From contig NZ_VFIO01000002.1 in NCBI RefSeq assembly GCF_007858365.1, positions 372,001-436,000 of the forward strand: DNA of 64,000 bases, read 5' to 3'. The position numbers were made by a program, and so were the translations under genes. Position 1 is the first letter of the stretch. Each line of letters starts with the position of its first letter. The notes under the pieces were generated by a model. The model was given only the letters and a program-made list of their open reading frames with translations. It had not been told where the DNA came from and did not search any database. The DNA is from Pseudomonas saxonica (GTDB lineage Bacteria > Pseudomonadota > Gammaproteobacteria > Pseudomonadales > Pseudomonadaceae). This document shows positions 54,573 to 63,432 of the stretch, piece by piece.

Positions 54573-55979
54573 ATGTCGAAGTCGGTTCAACTCATCAAAG
54601 ATCATGACGTCAAGTGGATTGATCTGCGCTTCACTGACACCAAAGGCACACAACACCACGTGACCATGCCGGCCCGTGATGCGCTGGATGAAAACTTCTT
54701 CACCGACGGCAAAATGTTCGACGGCTCCTCCATTGCTGGCTGGAAAGGCATCGAAGCGTCCGACATGATCCTGCTGCCAGACGACAGCACGGCTGTTCTG
54801 GACCCGTTCACCGAACAGCCTACGCTGATCCTGGTGTGCGACATCATCGAACCGTCGACCATGCAAGGCTATGACCGCGACCCACGCGCCATCGCTACCC
54901 GTGCCGAGGAATACCTGAAGTCCACCGGTATCGGTGACACTGTATTCGTCGGCCCGGAGCCTGAGTTCTTCATCTTCGACGAAGTGAAATTCAAGTCCGA
55001 CATTTCCGGTTCCATGTTCAAGATCTATTCCGAACAAGGTTCGTGGATGTCCGATCAGGACGTGGAAGGCGGCAACCGTGGCCACCGTCCAGGTATCAAA
55101 GGTGGTTACTTCCCGGTTCCGCCATTCGACCATGACCACGAAATCCGTACCTCCATGTGCAACGCCATGGAAGAAATGGGTCTGGTTATCGAAGTTCACC
55201 ACCACGAAGTGGCAACCGCTGGCCAGAACGAAATCGGCGTGCAGTTCAACACGCTGGTGAAAAAGGCTGACGAAGTTCAGACCCTGAAGTACTGCGTGCA
55301 CAACGTGGCAGACGCCTACGGCCGTACCGCTACCTTCATGCCTAAGCCTCTGTACGGCGACAACGGCTCGGGTATGCACGTTCACATGTCCATCTCCAAA
55401 GATGGCAAGAACACCTTCGCTGGCGAAGGCTATGCTGGCCTGTCCGACACCGCTCTGTACTTCATCGGCGGCATCATCAAGCACGGCAAGGCACTGAACG
55501 GCTTCACCAACCCGGCTACCAACTCTTACAAGCGTCTGGTACCAGGTTTCGAAGCACCGGTAATGCTGGCCTACTCGGCTCGTAACCGCTCCGCGTCGAT
55601 CCGTATTCCTTACGTGTCCAGCCCTAAAGCTCGCCGTATCGAAGCACGCTTCCCGGACCCGGCAGCCAACCCGTACCTGTGCTTCGCAGCATTGATGATG
55701 GCTGGTCTGGACGGTATCCAGAACAAGATCCACCCTGGCGACGCCGCTGACAAAAACTTGTACGACCTGCCGCCTGAAGAGGCCAAAGAGATCCCGCAAG
55801 TGTGTGGCAGCCTGAAAGAAGCGCTGGAAGAACTGGACAAGGGCCGTGCGTTCCTGACCAAAGGCGGCGTGTTCAGCGACGACTTCATCGACGCTTACAT
55901 CGCGTTGAAAAGCGAAGAAGAAATCAAAGTACGCACCTTCGTACACCCACTGGAATACGAGCTGTACTACAGCTGCTAA
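54573..55979 (+). CDS. glnA: Glutamine synthetase, type I
   Basis: 468 residues. Active-site segments [24 protein letters not shown] and [14 protein letters not shown] are intact, and NLYDLPPEE contains the tyrosine that is adenylylated by GlnE. It assimilates ammonia. The ATG at 54573 has GGAGGA upstream; the longer open frame is not needed. It is followed by a terminator and then ntrBC. Confidence 0.97.
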   Translation: MSKSVQLIKDHDVKWIDLRFTDTKGTQHHVTMPARDALDENFFTDGKMFDGSSIAGWKGIEASDMILLPDDSTAVLDPFTEQPTLILVCDIIEPSTMQGYDRDPRAIATRAEEYLKSTGIGDTVFVGPEPEFFIFDEVKFKSDISGSMFKIYSEQGSWMSDQDVEGGNRGHRPGIKGGYFPVPPFDHDHEIRTSMCNAMEEMGLVIEVHHHEVATAGQNEIGVQFNTLVKKADEVQTLKYCVHNVADAYGRTATFMPKPLYGDNGSGMHVHMSISKDGKNTFAGEGYAGLSDTALYFIGGIIKHGKALNGFTNPATNSYKRLVPGFEAPVMLAYSARNRSASIRIPYVSSPKARRIEARFPDPAANPYLCFAALMMAGLDGIQNKIHPGDAADKNLYDLPPEEAKEIPQVCGSLKEALEELDKGRAFLTKGGVFSDDFIDAYIALKSEEEIKVRTFVHPLEYELYYSC

Positions 55980-56011
55980 TCCAGACACTCCGGGTTCAAC
56001 CGGCGTGAATT

Positions 56012-56039
56012 AAAAAAACCTCCTTCGGGAGGTTTTTTT
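56012..56039. terminator. Terminator after glnA
   Basis: AACCTCC and GGAGGTT with loop TTCG, flanked by seven A and seven T. It ends glnA and separates it from ntrBC, which therefore needs its own promoter. Confidence 0.93.
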
Positions 56040-56098
56040 ATGTGCGGATTTCCACGCCCACATGAATATTCAAGACATCCAGAACCCATCTTTCAACT

Positions 56099-56115
56099 TG
56101 CACTATATTGGTGCA
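56099..56115 (+). promoter_or_regulatory. NtrC-binding site before ntrB
   Basis: TGCACTATATTGGTGCA is a near-perfect copy of the NtrC consensus (TGCACC-N5-GGTGCA). It lies about 130 bases upstream of a sigma-54-like promoter and 192 bases before ntrB, suggesting autoregulation of ntrBC. Confidence 0.8.
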
Positions 56116-56241
56116 TTAATAGTTGGAAAATTCGATTGGCAGCCCACTTTGGGTCGAAGAGGCGCGAGAAAGAAGTCATTACGCCACCTTTATGGGCTCC
56201 ACGTCTCAATTTCAGGCGATTAGCGCTTCTTTTAAGAGCCT

Positions 56242-56257
56242 TGGTTTGGTTTTTGCA
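56242..56257 (+). promoter_or_regulatory. Sigma-54-like promoter of ntrBC
   Basis: TGGTTTGGTTTTTGCA has GG and GC at the correct distance and a full TTGCA, but only TGG in the -24 box. It lies 50 bases before the ntrB start, downstream of the NtrC site. Confidence 0.6.
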
Positions 56258-56306
56258 TTTTCTTTGTCTCAGCGTGTAACCCGCGCAAGCAATCCGGGAT
56301 TGGCCC

Positions 56307-57392
56307 ATGACCATCAGTGATGCCCTGCACCGACTGTTACTCGACAATCTGACCACCGCCACGCTATTACTCAATGACGCTTTACGCCTTGAGTACATGA
56401 ACCCTGCAGCCGAGATGCTGCTGGCCATCAGCGGGCAGCGCAGTCATGGACAATTCATCAGTGAATTGTTCACTGAGTCCACCGAAGCGCTGCATTCGCT
56501 GCGCCAAGCTGTCGAACAGGCTCATCCATTTACCAAGCGCGAAGCCATGCTGACCTCGCTCACCGGGCAGACGCTGACCGTGGATTACGCGGTCACCCCG
56601 ATCCTGAGCAACAGCGGCACCATGCTGCTGCTTGAAGTTCACCCGCGAGACCGCCTGCTGCGCATCACCAAAGAAGAAGCGCAGCTGTCCAAGCAGGAAA
56701 CCAGCAAGATGCTGGTACGCGGGTTGGCCCATGAAATCAAAAACCCATTGGGCGGCATTCGTGGCGCGGCGCAACTACTGGCCCGTCAGTTGCCCGACGA
56801 AAACCTGCGCGACTACACCAACGTGATCATTGAAGAAGCCGATCGCTTGCGCAATCTGGTTGATCGCATGCTTGGCTCGAACAAACTGCCCTCGCTGTCC
56901 TTGACCAATGTGCACGAAGTGCTGGAGCGGGTGTGCAACCTGGTTGAAGCGGAAACACAGGGCAGCATTACGCTGGTGCGCGACTACGACCCAAGCCTCC
57001 CTGACCTGCTCATCGACCGGGAGCAAATGATTCAAGCGGTACTCAATATTGTGCGCAATGCCATGCAGGCCATCGGCAGCCAGAACGAACTGCGACTGGG
57101 CCGTATCAGCTTGCGCACCCGCGCCATGCGTCAGTTCACCATTGGCCATATTCGCCACCGCCTGGTGACAAAAATCGAAATTATCGACAACGGGCCGGGC
57201 ATTCCGGCCGAGTTGCAAGACACCCTGTTTTTCCCGATGGTCAGCGGCCGCCCGGACGGCACGGGGCTGGGCCTAGCCATCACCCAGAACATCATCAGTC
57301 AGCACCAGGGATTGATCGAGTGTGAGAGCCACCCCGGCCACACACTCTTCTCGATCTTTCTACCACTGGAACAAGGAGCCGCATCGACATGA
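56307..57392 (+). CDS. ntrB: NtrB (GlnL), nitrogen-regulation sensor kinase
   Basis: 361 residues, soluble: an N-terminal PAS domain (about 10-115), phospho-accepting His142 in GLAHEIKNPLGGIRGAAQLL, and the ATPase domain with NIVRNAMQA, IDNGPGI and GTGLGLAI. NtrB phosphorylates NtrC under nitrogen limitation and dephosphorylates it when PII is unmodified. It overlaps ntrC by four bases. Confidence 0.96.
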   Translation: MTISDALHRLLLDNLTTATLLLNDALRLEYMNPAAEMLLAISGQRSHGQFISELFTESTEALHSLRQAVEQAHPFTKREAMLTSLTGQTLTVDYAVTPILSNSGTMLLLEVHPRDRLLRITKEEAQLSKQETSKMLVRGLAHEIKNPLGGIRGAAQLLARQLPDENLRDYTNVIIEEADRLRNLVDRMLGSNKLPSLSLTNVHEVLERVCNLVEAETQGSITLVRDYDPSLPDLLIDREQMIQAVLNIVRNAMQAIGSQNELRLGRISLRTRAMRQFTIGHIRHRLVTKIEIIDNGPGIPAELQDTLFFPMVSGRPDGTGLGLAITQNIISQHQGLIECESHPGHTLFSIFLPLEQGAAST

Positions 57393-58822
57393 GCCGAAGT
57401 GAAACCGTGTGGATCGTCGACGACGACCGTTCTATCCGCTGGGTACTGGAAAAAGCCTTGCAACAAGAAGGCATGACCACACAAAGCTTCGACAGCGCCG
57501 ATGGCGTGATGAGTCGCCTCGCTCGCCAGCAGCCCGACGTGATCATTTCAGACATTCGCATGCCGGGTGCAAGCGGTCTGGATTTGCTGGCCAAAATACG
57601 CGAGCAGCACCCTCGCCTGCCGGTCATCATCATGACCGCCCATTCCGATCTGGACAGCGCGGTAGCGTCGTATCAGGGTGGCGCGTTTGAGTACCTGCCC
57701 AAGCCGTTTGACGTGGATGATGCGGTGTCACTGGTCAAGCGTGCCAACCAGCATGCTCAGGAGCAGCAAGGCCTGGCTGTGACGCCAGCGCTGGCCCGCA
57801 CTCCGGAGATCATTGGCGAAGCGCCGGCAATGCAAGAAGTGTTTCGCGCCATTGGTCGTCTTAGTCACTCCAATATTACGGTGCTGATCAATGGCGAATC
57901 GGGCACGGGCAAAGAGTTGGTTGCTCACGCCTTGCATCGCCACAGTCCGCGCGCGGCTTCACCGTTTATAGCGTTGAACATGGCCGCCATCCCCAAAGAC
58001 TTGATGGAATCAGAACTGTTCGGTCATGAAAAAGGGGCATTTACCGGCGCCGCCAACCTGCGTCGCGGTCGCTTTGAACAGGCTGACGGCGGCACCCTGT
58101 TTCTGGATGAAATTGGCGACATGCCGGCCGATACCCAGACCCGTCTGTTACGGGTGTTGGCGGACGGTGAGTTCTACCGTGTGGGCGGGCATACGCCGGT
58201 CAAAGTCGACGTGCGCATCATTGCTGCCACTCATCAAAATCTAGAAACACTGGTGCAGGCCGGCAAATTTCGCGAAGACTTGTTTCATCGTCTGAACGTG
58301 ATTCGCATCCATATCCCGCGCCTGTCGGACCGTCGCGAAGACATCCCGACCTTGACCCGGCACTTCCTCAGCAGCGCTGCGCAAGAGTTGTCTGTGGAGC
58401 CCAAATTGCTCAAGGCCGAGACCGAGCAATACCTGAAGAACCTGCCGTGGCCTGGCAACGTGCGTCAGCTGGAGAATACCTGCCGCTGGATTACGGTCAT
58501 GGCGTCGGGCCGTGAAGTGCATATCAGCGACCTGCCGCCTGAGTTGCTGAACCTGCAACAGGACAGCTCGCCGGTGACCAACTGGGAGCAAGCCCTGCGT
58601 CAATGGGCCGATCAAGCACTGGGCCGTGGTCAGTCAAATCTGCTGGACAGCGCTGTGCCGACGTTTGAGCGAATCATGATTGAAACCGCGCTCAAACACA
58701 CCGCAGGCCGCCGCCGTGACGCTGCCGTGTTGCTGGGCTGGGGTCGCAACACCTTGACTCGCAAGATCAAGGAGTTGGGCATGAAGATTGATGGCGAGGA
58801 AGATGAGGGTGATGAGGCGTAA
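57389..58822 (+). CDS. ntrC: NtrC (GlnG), sigma-54 enhancer-binding regulator
   Basis: 477 residues: receiver with Asp55 ([10 protein letters not shown]), a sigma-54 AAA+ domain with Walker A GESGTGKE, the GAFTGA loop that contacts sigma-54, Walker [11 protein letters not shown], and a C-terminal Fis-type helix-turn-helix ([20 protein letters not shown]). It activates glnA, the nearby small RNA and other nitrogen genes. Coupled to ntrB. Confidence 0.97.
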   Translation: MSRSETVWIVDDDRSIRWVLEKALQQEGMTTQSFDSADGVMSRLARQQPDVIISDIRMPGASGLDLLAKIREQHPRLPVIIMTAHSDLDSAVASYQGGAFEYLPKPFDVDDAVSLVKRANQHAQEQQGLAVTPALARTPEIIGEAPAMQEVFRAIGRLSHSNITVLINGESGTGKELVAHALHRHSPRAASPFIALNMAAIPKDLMESELFGHEKGAFTGAANLRRGRFEQADGGTLFLDEIGDMPADTQTRLLRVLADGEFYRVGGHTPVKVDVRIIAATHQNLETLVQAGKFREDLFHRLNVIRIHIPRLSDRREDIPTLTRHFLSSAAQELSVEPKLLKAETEQYLKNLPWPGNVRQLENTCRWITVMASGREVHISDLPPELLNLQQDSSPVTNWEQALRQWADQALGRGQSNLLDSAVPTFERIMIETALKHTAGRRRDAAVLLGWGRNTLTRKIKELGMKIDGEEDEGDEA

Positions 58823-58837
58823 GGCAGATCAAAAGCG

Positions 58838-59000
58838 CCCTCACCCTAACCCTCTCCCGGAGGGAGAGGGAACTTGATCGGTGGCGCTACGCAAATCTGC
58901 TTTTGCTTTTAATCCCCTCTACCTCTGGGAGAGGGCTAGGGTGAGGGGCTTCTGCCTTAAGCCCCCTCTCCCTCTGGGAGAGGGCTGGGGTGAGGGGCTT
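58838..59000. repeat. CCCTCACCC-type inverted-repeat element after ntrC
   Basis: It opens with CCCTCACCCTAACCCTCTCCC-like and closes with two successive right ends (GGGAGAGGGCTAGGGTGAGGG-like and GGGAGAGGGCTGGGGTGAGGG-like). The linker CAAATCTGCTTTTGCTTTTA resembles that of the 50317 array in reverse. It lies directly after ntrC and before the NtrC site of the small RNA. Confidence 0.85.
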
Positions 59001-59032
59001 TGGCTCTACCTGCACCACTCAAAAGCACAGCC

Positions 59033-59047
59033 GCACCATTATCGTGC
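59033..59047 (+). promoter_or_regulatory. NtrC-binding site upstream of the putative nrsZ
   Basis: GCACCATTATCGTGC matches the NtrC consensus GCACCA-N3-TGGTGC at 11 of 12 half-site positions. It lies about 120 bases upstream of the sigma-54 promoter at 59165. Confidence 0.75.
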
Positions 59048-59102
59048 ACCGCTCTAGATCAAGGCTTTCAGCCAAATTCAACGCGTGCGAAAGGCACATC
59101 CT

Positions 59103-59130
59103 AAAAGCCCCGAATTCCGGGGCTTTTGCA
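59103..59130. terminator. Hairpin terminator between the repeat element and the sigma-54 promoter
   Basis: AAAAGCCCCG and CGGGGCTTTT flank AATTC and are followed by GCATTTTATT. It probably ends the ntrBC transcript and insulates the following promoter. Confidence 0.8.
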
Positions 59131-59164
59131 TTTTATTCACTCAATTACACAAAAAAACCAAAAC

Positions 59165-59180
59165 TGGCACGCGCCCTGCA
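59165..59180 (+). promoter_or_regulatory. Sigma-54 promoter of the putative nrsZ
   Basis: TGGCACGCGCCCTGCA has a perfect -24 box (TGGCACG) and a -12 box with one mismatch at exact spacing. Predicted start is near 59192. No coding gene on the plus strand begins within 570 bases. Confidence 0.85.
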
Positions 59181-59191
59181 ATACCTATAAC

Positions 59192-59336
59192 AAGCCACAC
59201 CGTTTTAGGGGACCTTGATACAGGCAGGTCAAGACTCCCCACTTTTACACCGCAGCCTTGATGACTATTGCATCAACGCGCACAACGCTTTCAGGGAACC
59301 GGTACAGGCAGGCCGTCATTCCCTCTTTTATTCCTC
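59192..59336 (+). ncRNA. nrsZ: NrsZ-like nitrogen-regulated small RNA
   Basis: In P. aeruginosa the small RNA NrsZ is encoded just after ntrC and is activated by NtrC with sigma-54; position and promoter here agree. Downstream of the predicted start are three stem-loops: 59208-59240 (GGGGA...TCCCC), 59259-59276 (TTGATG...CATCAA) and 59294-59323 (GGGAA...TTCCC). The first and third share the same exposed sequence TACAGGCAGG, which fits a repeated functional motif. The last hairpin is followed by a T-rich stretch that could end the RNA. Ends are predicted only. Confidence 0.75.
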
Positions 59337-59768
59337 TCGCAGGTTTACCTGCAACCGCCAGCGCCCATCCTGCGGCGCACCGGCCCAGTCGCCCTGTAAG
59401 GCACGGGCCGCCACCAACGTCAGCAACAACCCACCATCAGTCACACGCACTCGCCAGTTCACCGTCTTGCCGTTGAGCATCAACTGGCCGTTCTGCACCC
59501 CGCCCTTGGCATCAAACAACACGCCCACGGTGCCATCAACCAGCTCACCATGCAGCTTGGGCTCAGCGCTGAACCACACCACCAGTGCGCCCGGCAGGGC
59601 CTCTATTTGCTGCAGTTCAATGGGTTCAGGCGTGGTCAAACGGCCAATCATCAGGCCGACCATAAAACCGACAATCGCCAAAGATCCTAAAACCCGCAAC
59701 CAGAGTTTAGGTCGCGGGTCTTCTTCAGGCGTAGAATCGCGCCCATCCTCATATTCGGAGCCGTGCAT
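59328..59768 (-). CDS. Hypothetical single-pass membrane protein (PA5126-like position)
   Basis: 146 residues: an acidic cytoplasmic N-terminus, one membrane helix (about 25-42, GSLAIVGFMVGLMIG), and a soluble domain of about 100 residues that is mostly predicted strand. In P. aeruginosa an uncharacterised gene lies at the same place between ntrC and trmL. Its ATG is interleaved with the trmL ATG on the other strand. Its 3' end overlaps the predicted end of the small RNA. No function is known to me. Confidence 0.75.
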   Translation of the reverse strand: MHGSEYEDGRDSTPEEDPRPKLWLRVLGSLAIVGFMVGLMIGRLTTPEPIELQQIEALPGALVVWFSAEPKLHGELVDGTVGVLFDAKGGVQNGQLMLNGKTVNWRVRVTDGGLLLTLVAARALQGDWAGAPQDGRWRLQVNLREE

Positions 59769-60222
59769 GTTTCACGTCATCCTTTTCCAACCAGAAATTC
59801 CGCCGAATACCGGCAACATTATCAGGCTGTGCGCCAACAGTGGCTGCCACCTGCATTTGATCGAGCCTATCGGTTTTGAGCTGGACGACAAGCGCTTGCG
59901 CCGTGCCGGGCTCGACTACCACGAGTACGCGCCGCTCAAGCGCCATGCGGACCTGGCCAGCTGCCTTGAAAGTCTGGGCCACCCGCGCCTGTTCGCGTTC
60001 ACCACCAAAGGCTCCAAGCCGTTCCACGACGTTCAGTTCGCCGAGGGCGATGCGTTTATCTTCGGCCCCGAAAGCCGTGGCTTGCCGCCCGAGGTACTCG
60101 ACGCCCTCGACAGCGAACACCGCTTGCGCCTGCCCATGCGCGAAGGCTGCCGTAGCCTCAACCTGTCCAACACCGTGGCCGTGGCCGTTTACGAAGCGTG
60201 GCGGCAGTTGGGGTTCAAGTAG
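59767..60222 (+). CDS. trmL: TrmL, tRNA (cytidine/uridine-34 2'-O) methyltransferase
   Basis: 151 residues, a minimal SPOUT enzyme: FQPEIPPNTGNIIRLC at the N-terminus, FGPESRGLP and CRSLNLSNTVAVAVYEAW in the knot. It methylates the wobble ribose of leucine tRNAs. GGAG lies six bases before the ATG. The open frame continues 184 codons upstream, but these run through the small RNA and antisense to the membrane protein and are rejected. Confidence 0.95.
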   Translation: MFHVILFQPEIPPNTGNIIRLCANSGCHLHLIEPIGFELDDKRLRRAGLDYHEYAPLKRHADLASCLESLGHPRLFAFTTKGSKPFHDVQFAEGDAFIFGPESRGLPPEVLDALDSEHRLRLPMREGCRSLNLSNTVAVAVYEAWRQLGFK

Positions 60223-60268
60223 CGCACCGCACTTGTAGCAGCTGCTACGGATACTTCACGCGCCGCAT

Positions 60269-60297
60269 AAAAAAAGCGCCGTTAGGCGCTTTTTTAT
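60269..60297. terminator. Bidirectional terminator between trmL and secB
   Basis: AAGCGCC and GGCGCTT flank GTTA, with A-runs before and six T after. It serves both convergent genes. A short REP remnant (GTAGCAGCTGCTACGG) lies just before it at 60235-60250. Confidence 0.92.
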
Positions 60298-60308
60298 TCA
60301 TCGACCGG

Positions 60309-60794
60309 TTATTGAACCGTCGGCGAACCTTCTTCCTGCATACGCTGCATTTCTTGCGCGTACAAAGCATCGAAGTTCACCGGTGCCAGCATCAATGCCG
60401 GGAACGAGCCGCGAACCACCAGGCTGTCCAGGGTTTCGCGCGCATACGGGAACAGGATGTTCGGGCAGAAAGCACCCAGAGTGTGGCTCATCGAACCCGC
60501 ATCAAGGTTTTTGATCAGGAAGATGCCCGCTTGCTGAACTTCAGCGATAAAGGCCACTTCGTCACCGTTTTTGACGGTAACCGACAACGTCAATACCACT
60601 TCGTGGAAGTCGTCTTCCAATGGCTTTTGACGGGTGTTCAGGTCCAGGGCAACGCTTGGCTCCCACGCCTGACGGAAGATTGCCGGGCTTTTCGGCGCTT
60701 CGAACGACAAGTCACGTACATAAATACGTTGCAGCGAGAATTGTGGAGCAGTGTCTTCATCGCTAACAGCAGCGGTGTTCTGTTGGTCAGTCAT
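60309..60794 (-). CDS. secB: SecB, protein-export chaperone
   Basis: 161 residues. It has the SecB core ([16 protein letters not shown] and [17 protein letters not shown]) and a C-terminal tail that contacts SecA. It keeps preproteins unfolded for Sec export. ATG at 60794 follows AAGGA at six bases; the preceding GTG is less likely. Upstream on the same strand are grxC and the rhodanese gene, a conserved order. Confidence 0.96.
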   Translation of the reverse strand: MTDQQNTAAVSDEDTAPQFSLQRIYVRDLSFEAPKSPAIFRQAWEPSVALDLNTRQKPLEDDFHEVVLTLSVTVKNGDEVAFIAEVQQAGIFLIKNLDAGSMSHTLGAFCPNILFPYARETLDSLVVRGSFPALMLAPVNFDALYAQEMQRMQEEGSPTVQ

Positions 60795-60834
60795 CACAGA
60801 TCCTTGTTGATCTTGGGCTTAGAGAGAAAGAGCG

Positions 60835-61089
60835 TCAGACGCCGAGCATCGCATTCAATTTACCTGCGCGCTCCAGAGCAAACAGGTCATCGCAACCCCC
60901 CACGTGCAGGTCGCCAATCCAGATTTGAGGGACCGACGTGCGGCCTGCCTTCTGGGCCATTTCGGCGCGGATCTGAGGTTTGCCGTCGACTTTTATTTCT
61001 TCGAAGGCAACACCCTTTTGCTCAAGCAAATACTTGGCTCGCGAGCAATAAGGGCAATAGTCGCTGGAGTAAACGATAACCTTGGGCAT
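60835..61089 (-). CDS. grxC: GrxC, dithiol glutaredoxin 3
   Basis: 84 residues with active site CPYC (Cys12, Cys15), the cis-proline TSVPQIWIG and the glutathione-binding GGCDDL. It reduces disulfides and glutathione adducts. It lies between the rhodanese gene (two bases upstream) and secB. Confidence 0.95.
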   Translation of the reverse strand: MPKVIVYSSDYCPYCSRAKYLLEQKGVAFEEIKVDGKPQIRAEMAQKAGRTSVPQIWIGDLHVGGCDDLFALERAGKLNAMLGV

Positions 61090-61091
61090 GC

Positions 61092-61505
61092 TTACTTCAC
61101 CACAGGCAGGTTATCGGCGCGCCAGCTGGAAATACCACCGGACAGCTTGGCGGCGTTGTAGCCGGCCTTGAGCAGTTCACGGGCGTGACCGCCAGAGTGC
61201 TGACCCGCAGCATCCACCAGAATGATGGTTTTGCCTTTGAATTTGTCCAACTCGGCCATGCGCGCAATCAGCTTGTCTTGCGGAATGTTCAGGGCACCTA
61301 CAATGTGACCTGCGGCAAAGTCTTTGGCCGGACGAATATCAATCACCACGCCTTCGTCGCGATTGACCAGGCCGGTCAGTTCGCCGGTGCTGATGCTGCG
61401 CCCGCCACGGCTCATCTCGTGAGCAATCAACAGCGCCAACAGGATGACAAACGCGCCTACAAGCAGGTAGTGAGCAGTGGCAAATGTAATCAGGTGATCA
61501 ACCAT
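61092..61505 (-). CDS. Membrane-anchored rhodanese-like protein without the catalytic cysteine
   Basis: 137 residues: an N-terminal membrane helix (about 12-29) and a rhodanese-like domain (VVIDIRPAKDFAAGHIVGA). In the active-site loop VDAAGQHSGG the position that usually holds the sulfur-carrying cysteine is Asp98, so sulfurtransferase activity is unlikely. E. coli YibN occupies the same place next to grxC and secB. Probably a structural or regulatory protein. Confidence 0.88.
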   Translation of the reverse strand: MVDHLITFATAHYLLVGAFVILLALLIAHEMSRGGRSISTGELTGLVNRDEGVVIDIRPAKDFAAGHIVGALNIPQDKLIARMAELDKFKGKTIILVDAAGQHSGGHARELLKAGYNAAKLSGGISSWRADNLPVVK

Positions 61506-61653
61506 CAGAAGGTTCCAGGGTCGTAAAATGTGGGCCAGTATACACAGCCACCTTGGTCGGCCAAACCCCGCCCGGCGGTGACGTCACATGAACTTCGCTT
61601 TAAACTGCGCGTCCTCTTAGTACCTTCTATTCAACCAGCCACGAGTGGGATCT

Positions 61654-63189
61654 ATGACTACCACGCCTAAACCTTTGGTCCTGATCATCCTGGATGGCTT
61701 CGGTCACAGTGAAAGCCACGACCATAACGCCGTGTATTCGGCCAAGAAACCGGTGCTCGATCGTCTCGTTGCAAGCATGCCAAACGGCCTGATTTCGGGT
61801 TCAGGCATGGATGTCGGTCTGCCGGACGGGCAAATGGGCAATTCCGAGGTTGGCCACATGAACCTCGGCGCCGGCCGCGTGGTGTATCAGGATTTCACCC
61901 GCGTCACCAAGTCCATTATTGATGGTGACTTCTTCGAGAACCCGACCCTGTGCGCAGCCGTCGATAAAGCCGTAGGTGCAGGCAAGGCCGTGCATATTCT
62001 GGGCCTGCTGTCGGACGGCGGTGTTCACAGCCACCAGGACCACTTGATCGCCATGGCGGAACTGGCGTTCAAGCGCGGTGCAGAAAAAATCTACCTGCAT
62101 GCCTTCCTCGATGGCCGCGACACGCCTCCAAAAAGCGCATCGTCCTCCATTGAGCTGCTGGATGAAGCGTTCAAGGATTTAGGCAAAGGCCGCATCGCCA
62201 GTCTGATTGGCCGCTACTTTGCCATGGACCGCGATAATCGCTGGGACCGTGTCGCTCAAGCCTACAACCTGATTGTTGACGGTAACGGCCAGTTCAACGC
62301 AGCCACCGCCCAAGAAGGCCTGGACGCTGCTTACGCTCGCGGTGAAAGCGACGAATTCGTCAAACCCACCACCCTTGGCGAACCGGTCAAGGTTGAAGAC
62401 GGCGACGCCGTGGTCTTCATGAACTTCCGCGCCGACCGCGCCCGCGAGCTGACCCGCGCATTCGTTGAAGATGACTTCAATGGCTTCGAACGTGCCCGCC
62501 AGCCAAAATTGGCCGAGTTCGTGATGCTGACTCAATATGCAGCCAGCATTCCTGCGCCGAGCGCTTTTGCGCCGGGCAGCCTGGAAAACGTACTGGGCGA
62601 CTACCTGGCGAAAAACGGCAAAACCCAGCTGCGCATTGCCGAAACGGAAAAATACGCCCACGTCACCTTCTTCTTCTCTGGCGGCCGTGAAGAGCCGTTC
62701 CCGGGAGAAGAACGTATTCTGGTGCCATCGCCTAAAGTCGCCACTTACGACTTGCAGCCTGAAATGAGCGCGCCAGAAGTGACCGATAAAATCGTCGATG
62801 CGATTGAGCATCAGCGTTATGACGTGATTGTCGTCAACTACGCGAACGGCGACATGGTCGGCCACAGTGGCGTGTTCGACGCCGCGGTAAAAGCCGTTGA
62901 ATGCCTGGATGCCTGCGTTGGCCGCATCGTCGAGGCGCTGGACAAAGTGGGCGGCGAGGCACTGATCACTGCCGACCACGGCAACGTTGAACAAATGTCC
63001 GACAACAGCACCGGTCAGGCCCATACCGCCCACACCTGTGAACCTGTGCCGTTTATTTATGTCGGAAAGCGTGCGTTCAAAGTTCGCGACGGTGGTGTTT
63101 TGGCTGACGTTGCACCGACTATGCTCAAGTTGCTGGGGCTGCCACAGCCTCAAGAGATGACCGGCAAGACCATATTGATCGACGCTTAA
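61654..63189 (+). CDS. gpmI: Phosphoglycerate mutase, cofactor-independent
   Basis: 511 residues. The nucleophile Ser64 lies in [18 protein letters not shown]; other metal ligands are in ILDGFG and [11 protein letters not shown]. It interconverts 3- and 2-phosphoglycerate. The ATG at 61654 gives the expected length; a GTG three codons upstream is possible. The envC gene follows, with a REPIN between. Confidence 0.96.
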   Translation: MTTTPKPLVLIILDGFGHSESHDHNAVYSAKKPVLDRLVASMPNGLISGSGMDVGLPDGQMGNSEVGHMNLGAGRVVYQDFTRVTKSIIDGDFFENPTLCAAVDKAVGAGKAVHILGLLSDGGVHSHQDHLIAMAELAFKRGAEKIYLHAFLDGRDTPPKSASSSIELLDEAFKDLGKGRIASLIGRYFAMDRDNRWDRVAQAYNLIVDGNGQFNAATAQEGLDAAYARGESDEFVKPTTLGEPVKVEDGDAVVFMNFRADRARELTRAFVEDDFNGFERARQPKLAEFVMLTQYAASIPAPSAFAPGSLENVLGDYLAKNGKTQLRIAETEKYAHVTFFFSGGREEPFPGEERILVPSPKVATYDLQPEMSAPEVTDKIVDAIEHQRYDVIVVNYANGDMVGHSGVFDAAVKAVECLDACVGRIVEALDKVGGEALITADHGNVEQMSDNSTGQAHTAHTCEPVPFIYVGKRAFKVRDGGVLADVAPTMLKLLGLPQPQEMTGKTILIDA

Positions 63190-63203
63190 TGCGTGTGTAA
63201 CGC

Positions 63204-63341
63204 CCCTAGCAGCTGCCGAAGGCGGCGTCCGGCGACGAAGTCGTCGTAAATTCAGGTGCCGCGACCACTCAGGTGGACCGCGTGCAGAGCATTTACGATC
63301 GCTGCGCGACCGGACGTAGCCTTGGGCAACTGCTACGGGAT
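63204..63341. repeat. REPIN between gpmI and envC
   Basis: TAGCAGCTGCCGAAGGCGGCG and its inverted partner near 63315-63341 (AGCCTTGGGCAACTGCTACG) enclose a 90-base middle with GACGAAGTCGTCG. Confidence 0.78.
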
Positions 63342-63432
63342 TGATCTATTACTATTTAACTTTCATTCATTTCTTATAGGTGACGATGGCGGGCATACTA
63401 AGCCGTCCCGTACCTCAGGTGTCGCCCGCCCC

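Noticed and set aside
59215..59766. A 184-residue N-terminal extension of trmL
   Set aside because: It runs through the predicted small RNA and antisense to another gene; TrmL is complete from 59767, with a good ribosome site.
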